The position numbers were made by a program, and so were the translations under genes. A stretch of 47,354 nt of DNA, taken from Anaerolineae bacterium. GTDB taxonomy: Bacteria > Chloroflexota > Anaerolineae > Aggregatilineales > Phototrophicaceae. Each line of letters begins with the position of its first letter. Positions within the stretch are counted from its first letter, which is position 1. Of this stretch, positions 42,073-47,354 are shown piece after piece. Under the pieces are notes generated by a model that was not told the DNA's origin, did not search any database, and saw only the letters and a program-made list of their open reading frames with translations. The DNA is taken from the NCBI GenBank assembly GCA_022842885.1, contig JALHOR010000038.1, forward strand, positions 1 through 47,354. Reading direction: 5' to 3'.

Positions 42073-42483
42073 TTAATCTGCCAGTTCAATCCAGCCTGTG
42101 CGGGTATTTAAGGTATCAATATGCAAAATGGCGTTATCGAGGATGCCTTGAAAGCCCAGCAAAGAGACAAGGGTATCTGCAAACCAAGCTCGAATTGAAA
42201 TTTCTTTGGTATAAGTGCCAAATTGGTCTTCAAGGAAAATAGTTACGGTAGCTTCTTTTGCTTCAAATTCTTGTTTAGCGATACCCGCTTGCTCCAAGAT
42301 AACTTTTTCACGCACAATTTGATGCTCAATCTTATCCAATATTCTTATCGGAAACAGCGACAATTCCCCACCAGTATCAATCGCGGCAGTAAGAGGTTCA
42401 AATGTACCATCGGAACATTTCATTTGAACAAAAACTTCAGCAGCCCCAGGTTCTGTATAAAGGCGTAATTGGATGCGCGTCAT
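42073..42483 (-). CDS. Retropepsin-like aspartyl protease-like protein
   Basis: A 136-residue protein with a clan AA aspartic-protease signature: DTG at residues 36-38 in AAIDTGGELSLFP, and a C-terminal LLGFQGILDN resembling the LLGR-GFFD segment of bacterial retropepsin-like proteins. The second G replaces the usual A after DTG. Such single-domain proteins would act as dimers. It is encoded directly after the DUF5678 gene with no spacer, a pairing frequent in Chloroflexota and cyanobacteria. Function of the pair is unknown. Confidence 0.75.
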   Translation of the reverse strand: MTRIQLRLYTEPGAAEVFVQMKCSDGTFEPLTAAIDTGGELSLFPIRILDKIEHQIVREKVILEQAGIAKQEFEAKEATVTIFLEDQFGTYTKEISIRAWFADTLVSLLGFQGILDNAILHIDTLNTRTGWIELAD

Positions 42484-42783
42484 TTATGCATTCTCGGCAA
42501 TAGGACGGGGACGCACTTTTAAAAACGGATGACGATGATGAATCATGGCATGAATAGGTGTAATCTCAGGTGAATTGAGAGATAAATTGTTTTCAGCATC
42601 TTGTAATGCCTCATCATACGTTTGCCCAACCCCGATGACTTTTTCTTGATATACAATGAGCGAACATTCGCCATATTGTTCCAATAGCATTTTTTCGTTT
42701 TGACGCACCCATTCAAAATCGCTGTAAATGTTCTGGGGTGTTTGCCCTTTGGGATGACTCATCCGAATGTGTTGGGTATTCAT
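42484..42783 (-). CDS. DUF5678 domain protein
   Basis: A 99-residue protein. The DUF5678-like core is FEWVRQNEKMLLEQYGECS then LIVYQEKVIGVGQTYDEALQDAEN: Trp, a basic-acidic helix and a V-x-G-V-G strand turn. The start is ATG 42783 with GGAGG 8 bases upstream; the more upstream ATG at 42798 overlaps the ribosome site. The stop is immediately followed by the start of the retropepsin-like gene, so the two form one transcript. Confidence 0.8.
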   Translation of the reverse strand: MNTQHIRMSHPKGQTPQNIYSDFEWVRQNEKMLLEQYGECSLIVYQEKVIGVGQTYDEALQDAENNLSLNSPEITPIHAMIHHRHPFLKVRPRPIAENA

Positions 42784-42835
42784 GCCGAAAGCCTCCATTT
42801 CTTTGAGAACTATTTTAGCAGATTTTCGAGTGGCG

Positions 42836-44881
42836 TTATTCGCGTACAGCCAGCATGGTCACAGGTTGTTCGCGCAGGATACCGCGGGCAGGCAACCAAG
42901 CGGCGATGGCGGAGATAAGCGGCGCGGCAAATAACCCCACGATGCCCGGCAAAATCGCGCCCTGCAAGGTTTCGCCTGCTGCTTGCCACAAATCCAAATC
43001 CAGTCCAAAACTATTGCCGCCATAGGTCAGGATGAAAATTACAATTGCACCTGCGCCCGCCACAAACCCGATGATGCCGCCAATCATGCCCATGAGCGCC
43101 GTTTCGCCCACCAGCACTGCCCGCACTTGACGACGGGTGGCGCCGGTTGCCCGCAGCAACCCAATTTCACGCCGTCTCTCGTTGATGCTCATCAGGGTGG
43201 TGTTGACAACGCCCAACGCCGCTGCAATCACCGCCAGCACCAACAAGCCCGATAATGAGGCACTCAATGTATTCGCCGCCCACGTTTGTAAATCTGCCAT
43301 CACCTGTAACGAAATTAGAGCGAGGTCGGGATACTGTATTTTTAACGCTTCCAAATCTGCCGTCAGTTGGTCAACATCCGCGCCCACTGCCGGAATAATT
43401 AAGACCATCAAGGGGGTTTTTGCGCCAAACATATCTTTGACCGTATCGCCCACCACACTTGCCCCGGCGACTGCCATGCCAATGCCTGCCACCGTGCATT
43501 CAACTGTGCCATTTTTGCCAGTGACGGTGAAAGTGTCGTACAAACCAACACCATTTTTTGTTGCGACCAAAGGCGTAATCAGCACGCCACAGCCCGATTC
43601 CATAATGGTGACAGCGCGGTCAGCATCGCCTTCTTGAAACGTAAACAAAGTTTCGCCTAAATAGCGCACCGTTTCCGGCGGGATGATATTGGAATAAAAT
43701 GTGTTGCCGATGAACGATAACTCTGGGATAGTGACAAAATAATTGGGGATAGAACCACCTCGATTGCCGACTGTTGTCACGATGGCTCGGACTTCAGCAT
43801 CTGTCAGCAAAATTGACTCTAGGTCGCTATTCACCACATTCGCCCAACCAGAGGCAATATCAAGCCGCGTCACAAATAGGCTGCTCTGCTGCACCGCGCC
43901 CGACATCGTGCCGACAATCAATTGGTTGATAAAAAACAGCATAAACCCAGTCATGCCCGTGACAATAAAGAGACTCAGCGCCAGCGTCAAAATGGTTAGT
44001 GTCACGCGCCCTCTAGCACGCCGTACATTATCGGCAATCAGTCGTGAGGTGGTGGACGGAAAATAGCGTTGTAGCACGCGCCCGGCGAATCCAATCACAG
44101 CGGGCAAAATCAGCCATAAACCCACTAACCACCCGGCAACGAACAGCACCGCCAATAGGCTATCCATCGGAAAGACTACCCATTCGCCGGGTGGGGCAAC
44201 CAGCGTAATAAAGCCAATGCTGCCCATCAAAATAACACCCACGAAAAAACGGGCTGGATGCGCCGGGTCAATATCGGCGGCTTGCGATTCGCGCAATGCC
44301 GCTAGCGGGGTCATTTGCATTGCCCGCCGCGCCGGAAAAATCATGGCAAACAAGGTAAACCCAATGCCCCCGATGAGCGCCAATGCAATGCTCCAAGCTG
44401 GCGCATCGCTTTCGGTAAATGCTAGCATCCCCGGTGCAAGTTGGTTGGCGAACCACATCATGGCATTGCCAATCGGCGGCGCAATCAGAATGCCGACCAA
44501 GACACCGACGATAGCGATGATAAGGGCTTCCAACAGCATGAGTCGTAGAACTTGAGCGCGAGTCATGCCAATTGCCCGCAGTGCGCCGATTTGCTGCTGG
44601 CGTTGGGTGACAGTCATGGCAAAAGCGTTATAAATCAAAAATGCGGCGGATGCCATAATCACGATACCCAAGCCGGCGGCAACAGCATCGAAAGTATCCA
44701 GCATCCCGCCGATACTCTCTCGAATATCAGCATTGGTCAGAATTGCTTGTCGGAGCGACTCGGTAAAATCTGCTGCCGCCACACTGGAGGCTGCCGCAAA
44801 AGTGACAGCCAACATCGTCAATAGTGTTTGTGTGCGACTAGCGTTTAGATTTTTAAAAACAAGTTGATTGAGCGATTGCAT
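42836..44881 (-). CDS. FtsX-family ABC transporter permease
   Basis: A 681-residue permease of the MacB/LolCDE class with two FtsX core domains (around residues 60-185 and 560-670, including TVTQRQQQIGALRAIGMTRAQV and SINERRREIGLLRATGATRRQV). It has about ten membrane helices and one large periplasmic domain in the second half. In the first half, where the family normally has a MacB-type periplasmic domain after helix 1, only about 30 residues remain. The gene follows the ATPase by 2 bases, so they form a single transporter that may move lipoproteins, peptides or envelope components. Start ATG 44881. Confidence 0.9.
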   Translation of the reverse strand: MQSLNQLVFKNLNASRTQTLLTMLAVTFAAASSVAAADFTESLRQAILTNADIRESIGGMLDTFDAVAAGLGIVIMASAAFLIYNAFAMTVTQRQQQIGALRAIGMTRAQVLRLMLLEALIIAIVGVLVGILIAPPIGNAMMWFANQLAPGMLAFTESDAPAWSIALALIGGIGFTLFAMIFPARRAMQMTPLAALRESQAADIDPAHPARFFVGVILMGSIGFITLVAPPGEWVVFPMDSLLAVLFVAGWLVGLWLILPAVIGFAGRVLQRYFPSTTSRLIADNVRRARGRVTLTILTLALSLFIVTGMTGFMLFFINQLIVGTMSGAVQQSSLFVTRLDIASGWANVVNSDLESILLTDAEVRAIVTTVGNRGGSIPNYFVTIPELSFIGNTFYSNIIPPETVRYLGETLFTFQEGDADRAVTIMESGCGVLITPLVATKNGVGLYDTFTVTGKNGTVECTVAGIGMAVAGASVVGDTVKDMFGAKTPLMVLIIPAVGADVDQLTADLEALKIQYPDLALISLQVMADLQTWAANTLSASLSGLLVLAVIAAALGVVNTTLMSINERRREIGLLRATGATRRQVRAVLVGETALMGMIGGIIGFVAGAGAIVIFILTYGGNSFGLDLDLWQAAGETLQGAILPGIVGLFAAPLISAIAAWLPARGILREQPVTMLAVRE

Positions 44882-44883
44882 GG

Positions 44884-45630
44884 TTATATCCCCGTTTCTG
44901 CCGCAACTGCCGCGACAGTTTGGGTATGGCGGGCATCGGTGCTGCGGTCTAGGGGCAAGTCACGCACAATTTGCCCATCTTTCAGGAAGACCACGCGGTC
45001 AGCAGTGGCAGCTGCCCGATTATCGTGTGTGACCATGACAATCGTTTGCTGCTGTTCATCGCAGGTGCGGCGCAAAAGCTGCAAAATTAATTGTCCGGCG
45101 GCGCTATCCAAATTACCAGTGGGTTCATCAGCAAGCACCAGTTTGGGCGCTGTCACCAATGCCCGTGCAATCGCCACACGCTGCTGTTGCCCGCCGGAAA
45201 GCTGCGATGGTTTATGGTCGGCGCGGTCACTTAACCCCACCAATGCCAATAATTCGCGGACTTTTGCTTGAAATTCGGCAGGCTTTTTGCCATCCATGAG
45301 CAGCGGTAGCGCCACATTTTCGGCGGCAGTCAGGGTGGGCATGAGGTTATAAAATTGAAAAATAAAGCCCATTTCGCGGCGGCGAGTCATCGTTAGCGCA
45401 TCATCGCTCATCTGTGTGAGTGATTTTCCGGCGAGGCGAATATCGCCCCCGCTGGCACTATCTAATCCCCCAAGTAGATGCAGCAATGTGGATTTACCCG
45501 ACCCCGACGGTCCCATAATCGCTACAAATTCGCCTGCTTGTACCTGAAAATTCACGCCGCGCAATGCTTCAATTTTTACTGCGCCTGTTTGATAATGTTT
45601 TTGTAAATTGAGCGTTTCCAACAGTGACAT
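44884..45630 (-). CDS. ABC transporter ATP-binding protein (MacB/LolD type)
   Basis: A 248-residue ATPase with Walker A GPSGSGKST (residues 40-48), Q-loop FQFYNLMPTLTAAEN, signature LSGGQQQRVAIARAL, Walker B LVLADEPTGNLD and H-loop VTHD. It powers the permease encoded next. The start is taken at ATG 45630, with GGGGG 9 bases upstream; ATG 45639 is too close to that site. Its first codons lie within the sequence duplicated downstream at 46561-46607. It is divergent from the STAS-like gene. Confidence 0.95.
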   Translation of the reverse strand: MSLLETLNLQKHYQTGAVKIEALRGVNFQVQAGEFVAIMGPSGSGKSTLLHLLGGLDSASGGDIRLAGKSLTQMSDDALTMTRRREMGFIFQFYNLMPTLTAAENVALPLLMDGKKPAEFQAKVRELLALVGLSDRADHKPSQLSGGQQQRVAIARALVTAPKLVLADEPTGNLDSAAGQLILQLLRRTCDEQQQTIVMVTHDNRAAATADRVVFLKDGQIVRDLPLDRSTDARHTQTVAAVAAETGI

Positions 45631-45779
45631 TTTAATCATCCCCCGATTTGATTTCTTACAAAATATTATAAATCAGAAATAATCCGAAATTATCAATTCG
45701 TGTTAAAAACACCCAGATATTAGGGGGTAGTGTTTTTTCAACCGGATATTGGTAATTTCAACAAAGATAAGTTTGTTTT

Positions 45780-45807
45780 TTGACTTATTAACATTAAAAT
45801 GTGTAAA
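45780..45807 (+). promoter_or_regulatory. Promoter of STAS-like gene, copy 1
   Basis: A -35 TTGACT (45780-45785) and a -10 TGTAAA (45802-45807) with 16 bases between. The same pair is kept at 46743-46770 in copy 2 (TTGACT, TATAAA), although the surrounding sequence has changed. Confidence 0.55.
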
Positions 45808-45845
45808 CTCTCGGTAACTGATGGATAATAAGGTGTATACTCACC

Positions 45846-46262
45846 ATGCCCTATAACATAAGCTGGTACATTGAAAACGAAATCATCTTTTTGGAATATT
45901 CAGGCATCTCAACAGCGGATGAATTACGAGAAAGCATGTTAAAAATCACAGATATGATTGAGAGAAGTCCTCGTCATTTTGTTCATGTTTTAACGGATGC
46001 TGGGAATGTGACAGAACCTTTAAAACCTCAAGAGTCAGTGGCTGTGCTGCGTGAGATCGGTACTCATCCTCGCCTTGGGTGGAGCCTTTTGCTGCGTGAA
46101 AAATCAATTACAATTCGAATCGGCGTTGCCATCGGAACATCCATTTTTAGAACTCGTCATCGAGTGTTTAGTACACTGGAAGAAGCTGAAACCTTCTTAA
46201 AAGAAATGGATCAGAACCTCAGTTGGGATCGAGTTATCCGGCAATCACTCGACAGCCAATAG
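45846..46262 (+). CDS. STAS/SpoIIAA-like protein, copy 1
   Basis: A 138-residue soluble protein. The N-terminus (YNISWYIENEIIFLEYSG) and the central VHVLTDAGNVTEPL strand-turn resemble the STAS/SpoIIAA-like fold used in partner switching, but a classical phosphorylated Ser is not certain. The gene is the first of two in tandem, about 77% identical in protein (roughly 31 differences in 138). Differences concentrate in the middle, while the first ~23 residues and parts of the C-terminus are kept. AAGGTG is about 11 bases upstream of the ATG. Confidence 0.75.
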   Translation: MPYNISWYIENEIIFLEYSGISTADELRESMLKITDMIERSPRHFVHVLTDAGNVTEPLKPQESVAVLREIGTHPRLGWSLLLREKSITIRIGVAIGTSIFRTRHRVFSTLEEAETFLKEMDQNLSWDRVIRQSLDSQ

Positions 46263-46393
46263 AACACATCTTCTGATGTGGTAAGCAGAATGGCGCAGTG
46301 GATTAGCCACAGCAAAACAAAAATCGCATCGAAATGTCCAGACAAATGCTAAAATGGTGATAATGTTAATTCCATTCGTAAGGTTATCATTGT

Positions 46394-46588
46394 ATGGACA
46401 TAGAAAAAACCAAAAATTCTATCGGTGGGATTCCACCTATTATTGCATTTATTGCTGGAGTGGTGTTGCTGCTGCCGCTGTTATGGGTATTGCTGACAAC
46501 GCGCCTACAACCGCTGCAAACAACGTTCAATTTAAGCACGCAAGAATATAATTTGCTGCGCCTGTTTGATAATGTTTTTGCAAATTGA
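46394..46588 (+). pseudogene. Truncated small membrane protein at the duplication junction
   Basis: ATG 46394 begins MDIEKTKNSIGGIPPIIAFI, then one membrane helix (GVVLLLPLLWVLL) and QPLQTTFNLSTQ. From about residue 55 the frame runs into the duplicated ATPase-gene segment (LLRLFDNVFAN) and stops. The C-terminus is therefore a product of the junction, not native. The intact version should start just past the window end, since copy 2's 3' flank leads to the same point. It could still be expressed as a 64-aa peptide. Confidence 0.6.
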
Positions 46589-46607
46589 GCGTTTCCAGCA
46601 GTAACAT
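46527..46607 (-). pseudogene. N-terminal fragment of the ABC ATPase gene, duplicated
   Basis: Minus strand from ATG 46607 reads MLLLETLNLQKHYQTGA, matching residues 1-17 of the ATPase encoded at 44884-45630 (MSLLETLNLQKHYQTGA), then leaves homology and stops. The upstream GGGGG and ATGATTAAA context is also copied. Confidence 0.8.
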
Positions 46608-46742
46608 TTTAATCATCCCCCGATTTGATTTCTTACAAAATATTATAAATCAGAAATAATCCGAAATTATCAATTCATGTTAAAAACACCCAAATATTAG
46701 GGGGCTGGGAGCTTGTAACTTCCTCAAAAATTAATTATCTCT

Positions 46743-46770
46743 TTGACTTATTGGCATTAAAATGTATAAA
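46743..46770 (+). promoter_or_regulatory. Promoter of STAS-like gene, copy 2
   Basis: A -35 TTGACT (46743-46748) and -10 TATAAA (46765-46770) with 16 bases between. It matches the arrangement at 45780-45807. Confidence 0.55.
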
Positions 46771-46808
46771 CTCTTGATAACTGATGGATAATAAGGAATA
46801 TACTCACC

Positions 46809-47225
46809 ATGCCCTATAACATAAGCTGGTACATTGAAAACGAAATCGTCTTTTTGGAATATTCAGGCATCTCAACAATGGATGAATTACGAGAAAGCAT
46901 GTTAAAAACCAAAGAGTTGATTGAGAGCAGTCCGCGTCATTTTGTTCATATTTTAACTGAAGTTGGAAAAGTGACAGAACCGTTAAAACCGCAAGAGGTG
47001 ATGACGGTGATGCGCGAAGTCGTGAGTCATCCCCGAACTGGGTGGAGCATTGTGCTTCGTGAAAAATCCGTACTTATTAGAATAGGTATTGCCATCGGAA
47101 CATCCGTCTTTAAAACCCGCAATCGAGCGTTTCACACACTGGCAGAAGCTGAAACTTTCTTAAAAGAGATGGACAAGAACCTCAGTTGGGATCGGGTTAT
47201 TCAACAATCATCCGACAGCCAATAG
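46809..47225 (+). CDS. STAS/SpoIIAA-like protein, copy 2
   Basis: A 138-residue paralogue of the product at 45846. The N-terminal 13 residues and the segment SPRHFVH, TEPLKPQE and ETFLKEMD are kept; the central region differs (e.g. LKTKELIESS for LKITDMIERS, MTVMREVVSHPRTGWSIV for VAVLREIGTHPRLGWSLL). Substitutions are mostly conservative (I/V, L/M, R/K), consistent with two functional proteins. The start and stop context is the same as in copy 1, and the 3' flank is nearly identical. A partner kinase or phosphatase is not in view. Confidence 0.75.
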   Translation: MPYNISWYIENEIVFLEYSGISTMDELRESMLKTKELIESSPRHFVHILTEVGKVTEPLKPQEVMTVMREVVSHPRTGWSIVLREKSVLIRIGIAIGTSVFKTRNRAFHTLAEAETFLKEMDKNLSWDRVIQQSSDSQ

Positions 47226-47354
47226 AACACATCTCCTGATGTGGTAAGCAGAATGGCGCAGTGGATTAGCCACAGCAAAACAAAAATCGCATCGAAATGT
47301 CCAGACAAATGCTAAAATGGTGATAATGTTAATTCCATTCGTAAGGTTATCATT

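Larger units (their letters stand above)
45584..46391. repeat. Tandem duplication, copy 1 (5' to the pilot gene and its flanks)
   Basis: Copy 1 of an imperfect tandem duplication with copy 2 at 46561-47354. It spans the 5' end of the ABC-ATPase gene, the divergent intergenic region, the 138-aa STAS-like gene and its 3' flank. The left flank (45584 to about 45725) differs by five bases in ~143, and the right flank (46263-46391) by one base. The offset is 977 in the left part and 963 in the right, with a 14-base difference in the diverged middle. Confidence 0.9.
46561..47354. repeat. Tandem duplication, copy 2 (cut by window end)
   Basis: Homologous to 45584-46391. The last base, 47354, corresponds to 46391 in copy 1. 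The final 119 bases are identical between copies. The breakpoint at about 46557-46561 shows a shared CTGCG at the joint. Confidence 0.9.

Noticed and set aside
46281..46330. GGCGCAGTGGATTAGCC resembling a tRNA D-arm.
   Set aside because: No acceptor stem, anticodon arm or T-arm can be built around it. A short stem TGGC/GCCA is all that is seen.

Overview
The window looks like a chromosomal segment of an uncultured Chloroflexota bacterium, most likely Anaerolineae-like. This is inference from gene content, with no marker gene used. The supporting signs are lipoproteins with Thr/Pro-rich mucin-like linkers, multi-LysM and SH3-type secreted proteins, an ILVBL-like ThDP enzyme, Uma2, DUF5678/aspartyl-protease and XisI cassettes, frequent GTG/TTG starts and short palindromic repeats. 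There is one tRNA (Ser, anticodon CGA). No rRNA, CRISPR array, prophage or complete insertion sequence is visible.

Layout. 1-2.6 kb: the end of an XisI-like gene, an unknown gene and proA. 2.7-6.4 kb: a DagK-like lipid kinase, convergent with a histidine kinase/two-receiver operon. 6.5-8.6 kb: a secreted SH3/FecR-like protein. 8.7-16.8 kb: a long co-directional, tightly packed run (TolB-like lipoprotein, glycerate kinase, unknown, four-LysM protein, arginase-like hydrolase, membrane protein, PHB-depolymerase-like esterase, ADP-ribosylglycohydrolase). 16.9-18.6 kb: a KDPG-aldolase/aldo-keto reductase operon on the minus strand. 18.7-24.3 kb: a mixed accessory region with a small membrane protein, a VapBC-type toxin-antitoxin pair, the ThDP enzyme, tRNA-Ser, a cytochrome P450 with a short C-terminus, and a small 56-aa gene. 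24.4-26.2 kb: DUF4256, LOG-family and DUF1684 genes bracketed by an inverted pair of about 56-bp repeats. 26.2-30.0 kb: a minus-strand group with a Cys-rich membrane protein and an operon of [2Fe-2S]-adenylate cyclase, beta-CASP nuclease and a small protein with a clamp-binding-like tail. 30.1-34.0 kb: Uma2, an AT-rich unknown, a PlsC-like acyltransferase and dihydrolipoamide dehydrogenase.

34.1-42.0 kb is the most unusual part. An ECF sigma factor overlaps a gene for a one-pass membrane protein carrying a LysM and SAF/CpaB-like repeats. Next to it are two paralogous secreted proteins with very different low-complexity tails (a third relative is at 6.5 kb), a Thr/Pro-rich lipoprotein, a LuxR-type response regulator overlapping the decayed 3' end of a histidine kinase gene, and a long Flp-type pilin. 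No Tad/Cpa ATPase or prepilin peptidase is in view, so any pilus machinery would be elsewhere. I infer a sigma-controlled cell-surface module, not a proven system.

42.0-47.4 kb: an aspartyl-protease/DUF5678 pair, a MacB/LolCDE-type ABC exporter, and a roughly 0.97-kb imperfect tandem duplication. The duplication contains two copies of a 138-aa STAS-like gene. The flanks of the two copies are nearly identical while the coding cores have diverged strongly. The junction truncates a small membrane-protein gene and leaves a fragment of the ABC ATPase gene.
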